Shown here: positions 15,634-22,971 of the stretch, in pieces
Position numbering within the stretch: position 1 is the stretch's first letter
Layout of the letters: each line of letters starts with the position of its first letter
DNA from: Nitrospirota bacterium
GTDB taxonomy: Bacteria; Nitrospirota; Thermodesulfovibrionia; Thermodesulfovibrionales; UBA6898
DNA length: 32,434 nt
Assembly (NCBI GenBank): GCA_021814475.1
Contig: JAKAIE010000036.1
Coordinates: 1 to 32,434 of the forward strand
Reading direction: 5' to 3'
The notes under the pieces: model-generated
The model's input: only the letters and a program-made list of their open reading frames with translations
Database searches by the model: none
Told to the model about the DNA's origin: nothing
Program-made: the position numbers and the translations under genes

Positions 15634-17370
15634 ATGGACAAGATCCTGAGAATCAATGTGGGGGCCGAAGGCGGTCCGAGGGCAAGTGAGGCCGGAATGG
15701 GCGCGTATGCGGGATTTGCGGGAAGGGCGCTGACATCTGCAATTGTTTCACAGGAAGTTCCTCCCTTATGCCATCCGCTGGGCGCGGAAAACAAGCTGGT
15801 CATCGCCCCCGGCATGCTGAGCGGTACCGCAGGCGCCATGTCGGGACGAATCTCGATAGGCTGCAAGAGCCCGCTGACCGGAGGGATCAAAGAGGCGAAT
15901 GCCGGTGGCCAGCCGTCACAGGTGCTCGCACGGCTGGGGTACGGGGCTATTGTTCTTGAGGGTAAGCCGAAGGGGGATGACCTCTACAAGGTCTTTATCA
16001 ATAAGGACGGAGTCAAAATAAGTGTCGATAACAGTCTCAGGATGCTTCCCAATTATGACCTCGTCGAAAAGATGAAGGCAGAGTTCGGGGAAAAGATAGC
16101 CTGCATCTCGATCGGGCCCGCCGGGGAGATGAAGATGAGCGCTGCGTCGATAGCCTGTACGGATATCGAACTGCGGCCAACCCGTCACGCCGGACGCGGA
16201 GGAGTCGGGGCGGTAATGGGCGCCAAGGGGGTCAAGGTGATTGTCCTTGATGATACCGGCCTGAAGATGCGGACTCCGAAAGACCCGGAGAAATTCAAGG
16301 ATGCCAACAAGAGGTTTATCGAGGGGCTAAAACAACATCCTGTCACCGGACAGGGCCTGCCGGCCTATGGCACCAACGTGCTGACCAATATCCTGAACGA
16401 AGTTGGAGGCTATCCCACCTACAACTTCAAACAGGGACGTTTCCCCGATGCGGCAAAGATAAGCGGGGAGACCCAGGCCGAATTGGAGACGAAACGCGGA
16501 GGAATGGCCACTCATGCCTGCCACAGGGGGTGCGTTATCCAGTGCTCGGGCGTATACCATGACAAGGATGGCCATTATCTCACCAAGCAGCCGGAATATG
16601 AGACTGTCTGGGCACACGGAGGCAACTGCGGCATCTGCGACATTGATGCCATCGCCATGCTCGACTTTCTGGATGACAATTACGGGGTGGATACCATCGA
16701 GATGGGAGCTACCATCGGTGTGGCGATGGAAGCGGGACTGGCAAAGTTCGGAGATGCACAGACCGCGATAAATCTGGTGCATGAAGTCGGCAAGGGCACA
16801 CACCTCGGACGTATCCTCGGGAACGGTGCTGCCTTCACCGGCAGGGCCTTCGGAGTGGAGCGGGTCCCTGTGGTCAAGGGGCAGGCGATGCCTGCGTATG
16901 ATCCGCGCGCCGTGCAGGGTATGGGTGTTACGTATGCCACGAGTCCGATGGGGGCCGATCATACGGCCGGATATGCCGTGGCCCAGAACGTATTAAAGGT
17001 GGGAGGAGATGTCAATCCTCTAAAGCCTGAAGGCCAGGTGGAGCTGTCAAGGAATCTGCAGATCGCCACTGCAGCGATCGATTCTACCGGGATGTGCCTC
17101 TTCATAGCCTTTGCGGTGCTCGATCAGCCGGAAACATTTCAGGCAATGCTCGACATGCTGAACGCCTTTTACGGTATGAGCCTGACCGCGGAAGGGGTGA
17201 CCGACCTCGGGAAAAAGGTCCTCACCATGGAGCGCGACTTTAATGCGCGGGCGGGCTTTACCGCAGCCCAGGACCGCCTGCCGCGCTTCTTCACGACCGA
17301 GCCGGTTGCTCCCCATAATGTCACCTTTGATGTCAAAGACGAGGATCTCGACAAGGTCTTTAACTGGTAG
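15634..17370 (+). CDS. Aldehyde:ferredoxin oxidoreductase family protein (tungsten/molybdenum bis-pterin enzyme)
   Basis: The 578-aa protein has the three AOR domains in order: the N-terminal pterin-binding beta region (MDKILRINV...GCKSPLTGG), the RHAGRGGVGAVMGAKGVK signature (184-201), and the helical C-terminal domains with a 4Fe-4S site made by C296, C300, C304 and C488 (DSTGMCLF). The cluster motif is CHRGCVIQC, spacing CX3CX3C rather than the CX2CX3C of the archaeal type enzyme. AOR enzymes oxidise aldehydes to acids, or reduce acids, with ferredoxin, in the anaerobic cytoplasm; the substrate here is unknown. AGGAGG at 15622-15627 gives a strong ribosome site. A strong terminator follows at 17388-17419. 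A MoaD-like gene, needed for pterin cofactor sulfur transfer, lies nearby on the other strand. Confidence 0.92.
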   Translation: MDKILRINVGAEGGPRASEAGMGAYAGFAGRALTSAIVSQEVPPLCHPLGAENKLVIAPGMLSGTAGAMSGRISIGCKSPLTGGIKEANAGGQPSQVLARLGYGAIVLEGKPKGDDLYKVFINKDGVKISVDNSLRMLPNYDLVEKMKAEFGEKIACISIGPAGEMKMSAASIACTDIELRPTRHAGRGGVGAVMGAKGVKVIVLDDTGLKMRTPKDPEKFKDANKRFIEGLKQHPVTGQGLPAYGTNVLTNILNEVGGYPTYNFKQGRFPDAAKISGETQAELETKRGGMATHACHRGCVIQCSGVYHDKDGHYLTKQPEYETVWAHGGNCGICDIDAIAMLDFLDDNYGVDTIEMGATIGVAMEAGLAKFGDAQTAINLVHEVGKGTHLGRILGNGAAFTGRAFGVERVPVVKGQAMPAYDPRAVQGMGVTYATSPMGADHTAGYAVAQNVLKVGGDVNPLKPEGQVELSRNLQIATAAIDSTGMCLFIAFAVLDQPETFQAMLDMLNAFYGMSLTAEGVTDLGKKVLTMERDFNARAGFTAAQDRLPRFFTTEPVAPHNVTFDVKDEDLDKVFNW

Positions 17371-17387
17371 CAGAAAACGACGACCGG

Positions 17388-17419
17388 AAAAAGGAGAGAC
17401 GCCAGTCTCTCCTTTTTTT
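17388..17419 (+). terminator. Rho-independent terminator after AOR
   Basis: AAAAAGGAGAGAC (17388-17400) pairs perfectly with GTCTCTCCTTTTT (17405-17417) around a GCCA loop, and the U tract continues to 17419. It is 17 nt after the AOR stop codon. Confidence 0.88.
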
Positions 17420-17462
17420 ATCCCATTGCGTCCGTAGTTATGAAGGAAAGGAAATCTGTTGC

Positions 17463-18104
17463 ATGAATAGACAGGATCGACCGGTTAATCAGATGGAGGC
17501 AATTCCCCGTCTCGAACTGACCGTTGATCAAAGACTGATCCCGCGTTTTCTTCTCCTGTTTCAGCAGGGGGTCATGCTCAGGGCCCGTGTCGGGTGCAGT
17601 CTGCAGGTCTTTCTCCGAGAAGAGGTCGGCGCAGGCCTGGATACCCTCGAAAAAATTCAGTCGATCTTTCTTGACGGCAGTCCTGTGGATGACCTGAGCG
17701 AGGCGCGGGTCAGGGACGGCTCGGTCCTGGCCCTCTCTGCTGCCATGCCCGGGCTGGTCGGCGCCACGCTGAGGCGGGGAGGGGCGTATTCTTCTTTCCG
17801 GAGCAGCATCACCTACCACGAAACCGCTGCCCAATGTGTCTCGGGAGAAGGCCTCGTTCAGGTAAAACTCTTCAATCTCCTGATAGACGTGCTTGGCCCC
17901 GGTCTTCTGAAAAAGGGTGTCCTCGTAAAGTCTTTCTCTTTAATGGCGCTCCTGACGGAACAGGCGCCGCATTGCTGGAAGGGATGCGGACGCGCCCTCC
18001 TGGACGGAAAGACTATTGTGCCACAGGCGCTGTGTGACGCCTTGCGGATTTCGTGCCATGAAATGGTCTTTCTTTCTGTCGATGAACTAGGGGAAGAAAT
18101 ATAA
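17463..18104 (+). CDS. Unrecognised protein with a MoaD/ThiS-like (beta-grasp) segment, next to AOR
   Basis: I do not recognise a named family for this 213-aa protein. There is no signal peptide or membrane segment. The region from about residue 42 to 105 reads like a beta-grasp sulfur-carrier or ubiquitin-like fold: a central IFLDGSPVDDL then VRDGSVLALSAAMPGLVGATLRRGG, which is laid out like the MoaD ending (LKEGDELALFPPIAGG) but continues instead of stopping at Gly-Gly. The C-terminal half (about 120-213) contains LLKKGVLVKSFSLMALL and two Cys in HCWKGCG. It starts 92 nt after AOR, beyond a terminator, with AAGGAAAGG upstream of ATG 17463. It ends 4 nt from the convergent MoaD-like gene. 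A role with the AOR or its cofactor is inferred from position only. Confidence 0.75.
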   Translation: MNRQDRPVNQMEAIPRLELTVDQRLIPRFLLLFQQGVMLRARVGCSLQVFLREEVGAGLDTLEKIQSIFLDGSPVDDLSEARVRDGSVLALSAAMPGLVGATLRRGGAYSSFRSSITYHETAAQCVSGEGLVQVKLFNLLIDVLGPGLLKKGVLVKSFSLMALLTEQAPHCWKGCGRALLDGKTIVPQALCDALRISCHEMVFLSVDELGEEI

Positions 18105-18108
18105 ACAG

Positions 18109-18336
18109 CTATTGTCCACCGGCGATGGGCGGAAAGAGGGCGAGTTCATCTCCTTCTTTCAGCGGGTGCTTCGGAGGTCTGTGCTCGCCGTTGACAATCT
18201 TCAGCAGGGGATAGTTTTCCGGCAGGGAGAGCATATTTATCGCATCCCCGACTGTTGTATTGTCGGGCAGATCGATCGTCTGCTCCTCCGGGCCATATTT
18301 CCTCAGTGTCGCAAAAAGCTTGACCTTGACCTTCAC
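18109..18336 (-). CDS. MoaD/ThiS-family sulfur carrier ending in Gly-Gly-Gln
   Basis: From GTG 18336 this is a 75-aa beta-grasp protein: MKVKVKLFATLRKYG opens the fold, TVGDAINML and the final segment LKEGDELALFPPIAGG follow MoaD closely. MoaD carries a C-terminal thiocarboxylate that supplies sulfur to molybdopterin or tungstopterin. Here the Gly-Gly is followed by one extra residue, Gln, before TAG, so the carrier would need trimming before adenylation. TATAAT lies 6 nt before the GTG and no ribosome site is visible; a TTG start at 18366 would add ten poorly conserved residues. It faces the unknown protein (4-nt gap) and AOR, an enzyme that needs a pterin cofactor. Confidence 0.82.
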   Translation of the reverse strand: MKVKVKLFATLRKYGPEEQTIDLPDNTTVGDAINMLSLPENYPLLKIVNGEHRPPKHPLKEGDELALFPPIAGGQ

Positions 18337-18395
18337 GGTCAAATTATAACAGACAATATGCCGCAATGCCCCTCATGTATCTTGAGTCGGGATTA

Positions 18396-18656
18396 CTATT
18401 TATGCCGGATCTTGAGCAGAAGTATTATCGAGGCGAGGACAAAGGTGATGCTGTTCGTGATGACCACCGGCAGGGAATGGATCATGATCCCGTAGGCGGT
18501 CCATAGGGCGATACCGGCGCAGAAGGCGATGAACATCCCCAGAGAGATGTCCCGCGTCGAACGCGTCTTCCATGTCCTGATCACCTGCGGTATAAAGGCC
18601 GAAGTGGTCAGCGTCCCTGCCAGTAGACCGACGAAAGTTGCATTGTCATAAAGCAT
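18396..18656 (-). CDS. SemiSWEET-type transporter (PQ-loop family)
   Basis: The 86-aa protein has three membrane helices and the family signature: FVGLLAGTLTTSAFIPQVIRTWKT in helix 1 with the PQ motif, ISLGMFIAFCAGIALWTAYG in helix 2, and a final hydrophobic helix ending in KIRHK. SemiSWEETs are three-helix half-transporters that dimerise to move sugars such as sucrose or glucose across the inner membrane. ATG 18656 gives the usual family length; the longer in-frame extension to 18773 has no family similarity and overlaps the divergent gene. An inverted repeat lies just upstream. Confidence 0.88.
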   Translation of the reverse strand: MLYDNATFVGLLAGTLTTSAFIPQVIRTWKTRSTRDISLGMFIAFCAGIALWTAYGIMIHSLPVVITNSITFVLASIILLLKIRHK

Positions 18657-18664
18657 ATGACATA

Positions 18665-18691
18665 GTAACACGGATGAGGTATCCGCGTTAC
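18665..18691. promoter_or_regulatory. Inverted repeat between SemiSWEET and HEFGH membrane protein genes
   Basis: GTAACACGGAT (18665-18675) and ATCCGCGTTAC (18681-18691) are 11-nt inverted arms with one mismatch and a 5-nt centre. The element begins 9 nt upstream of the SemiSWEET start and 39 nt before the divergent gene, a position suited to an operator over the SemiSWEET promoter. Confidence 0.4.
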
Positions 18692-18729
18692 ACTGAAGGG
18701 GCAGTGTTTGATCGGGGTGAACATTTTGC

Positions 18730-19239
18730 ATGAATGAGCCCTGGAAGCCGGTCTCCATGAGCAGTCTGGTCATTGGCGTGCCGGCCGCGGTTGTGTTCTG
18801 GATCCATGCCTTGAGGAGCAGCGACGGGTTTCTCCTGCTGGATTTCGTGAACCTTCCTTTCCATGAGTTCGGTCATCTCCTGTTCGGAACCATTGGGGAG
18901 AATATCGGGCTTTGGGGCGGCACGCTCTTTCAGCTCATCGTGCCGTTCGGAATTCTGGTGAGTTTCTTCCTCCGAAGAGATCCTGCGGGTACAGCGTTCG
19001 GCGCCTTCTGGTTTGGCGAGAATCTACTCAATATTTCGGCCTATATTGCCGATGCCAGAAAGATGGATCTCCCGCTCGTGGGGGGTGGGGAGCACGACTG
19101 GAACATCATTCTTTCCGGGCTTACGATTCTGAAGTACGATACCCTGATTGGAGGGGTCGTGAAGACCTCGGGATGGCTCGTCATGACCGGAGCGGTCGCC
19201 TGGTTTATCATAAAGGGGCTGACGGACCGGGAGGACTGA
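18730..19239 (+). CDS. Multi-pass membrane protein with HEFGH zinc-protease-like motif
   Basis: The 169-aa protein has about four hydrophobic segments (around 12-27, 34-55, 62-80 and 145-163). Within the second is FHEFGHLLFG, H45-E46-x-x-H49, the HExxH zinc motif as seen in intramembrane site-2 proteases (M50). A second conserved-looking block NISAYIADARKMDLPLVGG followed by GEHDW supplies Asp, Glu and His that could complete a site. It is shorter than typical M50 proteases and lacks an obvious NPDG motif, so protease activity is unproved. GGGGTGAA lies about 10 nt before ATG 18730; ATG 18757 is an alternative start. It is divergent from the SemiSWEET gene. Confidence 0.75.
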   Translation: MNEPWKPVSMSSLVIGVPAAVVFWIHALRSSDGFLLLDFVNLPFHEFGHLLFGTIGENIGLWGGTLFQLIVPFGILVSFFLRRDPAGTAFGAFWFGENLLNISAYIADARKMDLPLVGGGEHDWNIILSGLTILKYDTLIGGVVKTSGWLVMTGAVAWFIIKGLTDRED

Positions 19240-19355
19240 GTTTCTGTTTCTGCAGGAATGGGTGAAAATGATCTTGTCTCAGGTGTAAATAGCCTGAAAA
19301 TCCGTGGGGCCGTCTCTGCTGTAATATCTGCGATTCTATCGGTTACAATTATTGC

Positions 19356-20675
19356 ATGGATAATTCATTGATTATTATAGGCGGCGGGCTGGCCGGATCC
19401 GAGGCCGCATGGCAGGCCGCGAATCGGCATGTGAAGGTAAGGCTCTACGAGATGAGGCCGGACAAACTCACTGAGGCGCACAGGACAGGATTGCTCGGCG
19501 AACTGGTCTGTTCGAACTCGCTCCGCTCAAATGATCCCCAGAGTGCGCCCGGACTTCTGAAGAAGGAACTCTCGATGGCCGGCTCCCTTATCATGGAGGC
19601 CGCGGTGGCGGCGACGGTCCCTGCCGGGTCGGCCCTTGCCGTGGATCGTGATGTATTTGCAGGGTATATCACGAGGCGGATTGCCGAACACCCGGAGATC
19701 GAGGTGGTCAGGGAAGAGGTGAAGGAACTCCCTGACGGCATCACAGTCCTTGCGACGGGTCCTTTGACCTCGGAGGCGATGACCCGGTGCCTTTCAGGAA
19801 TAGTCGGAAGCGACTACCTCTACTTTTACGATGCGATCGCACCGATCGTAGATGCCGCGACAATCGACTACGAAAAGGTCTACCGCATGTCCCGTTACGG
19901 GAAGGGCGGGGACGACTATATCAACTGCCCGATGACGAAGGAAGACTATGAGAGGTTTTATTCCGCGCTGACCGAGGCGGACAGGGTGACCCCCCGCGAA
20001 TTCGAGGAGAACCGGGTCTTCGAGGGCTGCATGCCGATAGAGGTCATGGCTGCTCGGGGCGTTGATACGCCGAGGTTCGGCCCGATGAAGCCTGTTGGCC
20101 TTCCGGACCCGAAGACCGGCAGGGACCCGTATGCCGTTGTACAGCTCAGGGCGGAAAACAGGGCACTGACCGCGTATAACCTTGTCGGGTTTCAGACCAG
20201 GCTGAAGTGGCCGGAGCAGAAGAAGGTCTTCGGTATGATCCCGGGACTTGAACATGCCGAGTTTCTCCGGTACGGGAGCCTGCACCGCAATACCTTCATC
20301 AACGCACCTCTCGTCCTGAACAGGGACCTCAGCCTGAAACAGAAGAAGACACTCTTTATCGCTGGCCAGGTCTCGGGGGTGGAAGGATATATCGAATCGA
20401 CCGCGATGGGTCTTCTCGCAGGCATTAATGCGGCCGCAAGGATCAGGGGATTGCAGGGTGCGGAGGTGCCGCCGGCGTCTGCTCACGGCGCACTGATCAG
20501 GCACCTGACCGAGACGGAGATAAAACATTTCCAGCCGAGCAATATCAACTTCGGACTTTTTCCGGTGCCGGAGGCTGCCGCGAAGATACGGGACAAGAGG
20601 GCGAGGCGTGCGCTGATCGTCGCGAAGGCCCTGGAGGACTGGCGGAGGTACGTCGGACTGCGCGAGGAGGGATGA
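19356..20675 (+). CDS. trmFO: Methylenetetrahydrofolate-tRNA (uracil-5-)-methyltransferase TrmFO
   Basis: The 439-aa flavoprotein begins with the FAD dinucleotide fold IIIGGGLAGSEAAWQ, and contains ELVCSNSLRSND with C52 and FEGCMPIEVMA with C225, the two conserved cysteines of TrmFO. The enzyme makes ribothymidine at position 54 of tRNA using methylenetetrahydrofolate and FADH2. The length is normal. TACAAT lies 6 nt before the ATG and no ribosome site is apparent. The stop overlaps the ATG of xerC (ATGA), the start of the classic trmFO-xerC-hslVU order known from Firmicutes and other phyla. Confidence 0.97.
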   Translation: MDNSLIIIGGGLAGSEAAWQAANRHVKVRLYEMRPDKLTEAHRTGLLGELVCSNSLRSNDPQSAPGLLKKELSMAGSLIMEAAVAATVPAGSALAVDRDVFAGYITRRIAEHPEIEVVREEVKELPDGITVLATGPLTSEAMTRCLSGIVGSDYLYFYDAIAPIVDAATIDYEKVYRMSRYGKGGDDYINCPMTKEDYERFYSALTEADRVTPREFEENRVFEGCMPIEVMAARGVDTPRFGPMKPVGLPDPKTGRDPYAVVQLRAENRALTAYNLVGFQTRLKWPEQKKVFGMIPGLEHAEFLRYGSLHRNTFINAPLVLNRDLSLKQKKTLFIAGQVSGVEGYIESTAMGLLAGINAAARIRGLQGAEVPPASAHGALIRHLTETEIKHFQPSNINFGLFPVPEAAAKIRDKRARRALIVAKALEDWRRYVGLREEG

Positions 20676-21550
20676 AGGAGCAGATCGAGCAGTTCATCCG
20701 TTTTCTCGAGGTCCAGCGCGCAGCCTCAGAACATACCGTAAGGGCATACCGTAAGGACCTGGAGGCATTCTCGGAGTTTGCCAAAAAGGCGCCCGATGAA
20801 ATAGAACTGATCGATATCCGGGCGTTCATCGCCTCCCAGATCAAGAGCGGTCTCAGCAGGACGACCGCAGGGAGGCGGCTCGGCGCGATCAGGTCATTTC
20901 TCAAGTTTCTGCATCGCGAAGGCCGGATCGACGCGAATCCCGCAAAGCTCGTTTCAAGTCCGAAGACCCCGAAACTTCTGCCGAAGTACCTGACCGTCGA
21001 TGACATATTCTCCCTTGTCGAAAAGCCTGAAGGGATAGGGTTTATTCATGCGCGGGACAGGGCTATTCTCGAACTCCTATACTCCAGCGGTCTGCGCGTC
21101 AGTGAGGTGGCAGGGCTGAAGACTGAAGATCTCAATACAAAGGAAGGGCTGGTCAAGGTTCGCGGCAAGGGTAAGAAGGAAAGGATTGTCCCGGTCGGCT
21201 CGAAGGCGATCGAGGCGATCAGGACCTACCTCGTCGAAAAGATCCTGCTGAAGCGCAAGCAGGACGCCCTTTTCCTCAACAGAAACGGCACACCTCTGTC
21301 CGACCGGGGCATCAGGAGGATCGTGGTCAAATATGCGAGGCTGATCGGGATTACCGGTCCTGTCGGGCCCCATACCCTGAGGCATACGTTCGCCTCTCAC
21401 CTCCTCCAGGGCGGCGCGGACCTTCGCGTCATCCAGGAACTCCTCGGGCATTCATCCCTCTCCACGACACAGAAATATACGCATCTGGACCTGACCCACC
21501 TCATCGATGTCTATGACAAAGCCCATCCCCTGTCGGATAAAGACGACTGA
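20672..21550 (+). CDS. xerC: Tyrosine recombinase XerC
   Basis: The 292-aa protein has an N-terminal SAM-like core-binding domain (1-95) and a catalytic domain with the full tyrosine-recombinase set: R142 (SSGLRVSE), K166 (RGKGKKER), H234 and R237 (HTLRHTFASH), H260 (LLGHSS) and nucleophile Y269 (TTQKYTH). Length and motif spacing are those of chromosomal XerC/XerD, which resolve chromosome dimers at dif with FtsK, not of phage integrases. Its position between trmFO and hslVU supports xerC over xerD. It overlaps trmFO by 4 nt. Confidence 0.93.
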   Translation: MKEQIEQFIRFLEVQRAASEHTVRAYRKDLEAFSEFAKKAPDEIELIDIRAFIASQIKSGLSRTTAGRRLGAIRSFLKFLHREGRIDANPAKLVSSPKTPKLLPKYLTVDDIFSLVEKPEGIGFIHARDRAILELLYSSGLRVSEVAGLKTEDLNTKEGLVKVRGKGKKERIVPVGSKAIEAIRTYLVEKILLKRKQDALFLNRNGTPLSDRGIRRIVVKYARLIGITGPVGPHTLRHTFASHLLQGGADLRVIQELLGHSSLSTTQKYTHLDLTHLIDVYDKAHPLSDKDD

Positions 21551-21555
21551 CCCAC

Positions 21556-21584
21556 TTGATCATTTTGTAGACAGCCTGTATATA
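21556..21584 (+). promoter_or_regulatory. Promoter of the sigma-54 activator gene
   Basis: TTGATC (21556-21561) and TATATA (21579-21584) are 17 nt apart. The start codon at 21593 follows the -10 box by only 8 nt, implying a leaderless or near-leaderless transcript. Confidence 0.45.
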
Positions 21585-21592
21585 CTATAAAC

Positions 21593-22942
21593 ATGAGCGC
21601 GCCTGTTGCAGTGGTATGTACCAGAGACGAATCACTGAAGAGGGAGTTGGCCGCTGCCCTGCCGAAGGGCTTCCGCCTCTTTACCGAGACGAGGAAGTCT
21701 CATGGCGGAATTGTGTTCGTCGACATGGACACTACGAATATTGGCGTTATCAGGGAGCTGAGCGGACTGGGAAGCGTTATCGCCGTGATGGGCCGCAGGG
21801 ATACGGAACTCGTCATGCAGGCGGTCTCCGCGGGCGCCTACGAGACTCTGACACGGCCGCTTCGGAGGGAGGACCTCCTTCCGGTGATAGACGAGCTGAG
21901 GGCTCTTGCCGGAGAGATGAAGCAGGTGATCGCGATCGGAACTACCCCTCCTGTCCCGACCTGCGCCATCGTCGGCCATTCCGCCGCGATCATGCAGTCG
22001 TGTAAAAAACTGGCGCGGCTCGCGCAGGTCGAGGCACCTGTCCTGATAACCGGGGAGACGGGAACAGGCAAGGAGCTTGTGGCCGAGTCGATTGCGCAGC
22101 TCTCCTCCAGGTTCGGAAAACCGTTTGTCGTGGTGAATTGCGCGGCCGTACCGGAGAACCTGCTTGAATCCGAGCTGTTCGGCTTTGAAAAGGGGTCTTT
22201 CACCGGGGCTGTCGCCCCGAAAGAAGGAATGCTTAGGATTGCCGACGGCGGATGCGTTTTTTTTGACGAGATCGGGGAGATGCCTCTGTCTCTCCAGGGT
22301 AAACTCCTCCGTTTTCTCCAGACGCAGACCTTCTATCCCCTCGGCAGTACGCGGGAGATCCAGGTGAATGTCCGTGTCATTTCCGCGACGAACAGGGACC
22401 TTCTGCGCATGGTAGGTACTGGCTTGTTCAGGGAGGACCTCTATCATCGGCTTGGTGTGACGGAGATCGAGGTTCCGCCCCTGCGCGAAAGAAAAGAGGA
22501 CATACTCCCTCTTGTGCAGTTTTTTATCAACCGGTATCGCCAGTCCGTCTCGCGCGAGATCAGGGGCATCACCTCTGCATTTCTGAAAAGGATGACCGCG
22601 CACGACTGGCCCGGGAATATCCGGGAGCTCGAAAATATCGTCCGTTCAGGCATCGCGCTTGGGAGGACTCCGTATCTCAGCACTCTCGATCTGAGGGAAC
22701 TGGGAACCCGGTCAGCCCGGGATACGGGCGCCAGGACCTCGGATGCCCTTTCCTCCGCGCTGGTTCCGATGGTCAGGGAGGCGACCAGCAGAAAAGAGAA
22801 ACACCTCTATGAAAAAGTCCACGCGGAGGTGGACAGGCACCTTCTGGAATACGTATTGTCCTTCACCAGGGAAAACCAGTCGGAGGCGGCAAGGGTCCTC
22901 GGTATAAGCCGGCTCACGCTGAGGAGAAGACTCCGCCGGTAG
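21593..22942 (+). CDS. Sigma-54-dependent transcriptional activator (NtrC family) with degenerate receiver
   Basis: The 449-aa protein has three parts. Residues 4-110 resemble a receiver fold, but the switch lysine is replaced (ETLTRPL) and the acidic pocket is poorly formed, so it may not be phosphorylated. Residues 125-350 are an AAA+ sigma-54 activator domain: Walker A GETGTGKE (154-161), the sigma-54-contact loop GSFTGA (201-206, with Ser for Ala of GAFTGA) and Walker B CVFFDEIGEM. The C-terminus has a Fis-type helix-turn-helix (QSEAARVLGISRLTLRRRL). It would open sigma-54 promoters. It sits between xerC and hslV, splitting the usual order. Its targets are not evident in the window. Confidence 0.92.
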   Translation: MSAPVAVVCTRDESLKRELAAALPKGFRLFTETRKSHGGIVFVDMDTTNIGVIRELSGLGSVIAVMGRRDTELVMQAVSAGAYETLTRPLRREDLLPVIDELRALAGEMKQVIAIGTTPPVPTCAIVGHSAAIMQSCKKLARLAQVEAPVLITGETGTGKELVAESIAQLSSRFGKPFVVVNCAAVPENLLESELFGFEKGSFTGAVAPKEGMLRIADGGCVFFDEIGEMPLSLQGKLLRFLQTQTFYPLGSTREIQVNVRVISATNRDLLRMVGTGLFREDLYHRLGVTEIEVPPLRERKEDILPLVQFFINRYRQSVSREIRGITSAFLKRMTAHDWPGNIRELENIVRSGIALGRTPYLSTLDLRELGTRSARDTGARTSDALSSALVPMVREATSRKEKHLYEKVHAEVDRHLLEYVLSFTRENQSEAARVLGISRLTLRRRLRR

Positions 22943-22971
22943 CTCAGGGACAGATCCCTCTTCCCTGTGCG

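Noticed and set aside
20672-21550. Tyrosine recombinase as sign of an integrated element
   Set aside because: It has XerC length and motifs, sits in the trmFO-xerC-hslVU order, and no att repeats or phage genes are near.
21632-22603. 323-codon open frame antisense to the sigma-54 activator
   Set aside because: Shadow frame; residues are dominated by Arg, Gly, His and Asp without any domain.
22945-22960. Short stem AGGGA/TCCCT after the sigma-54 activator gene
   Set aside because: Five base pairs with no T run; too weak to call a terminator.
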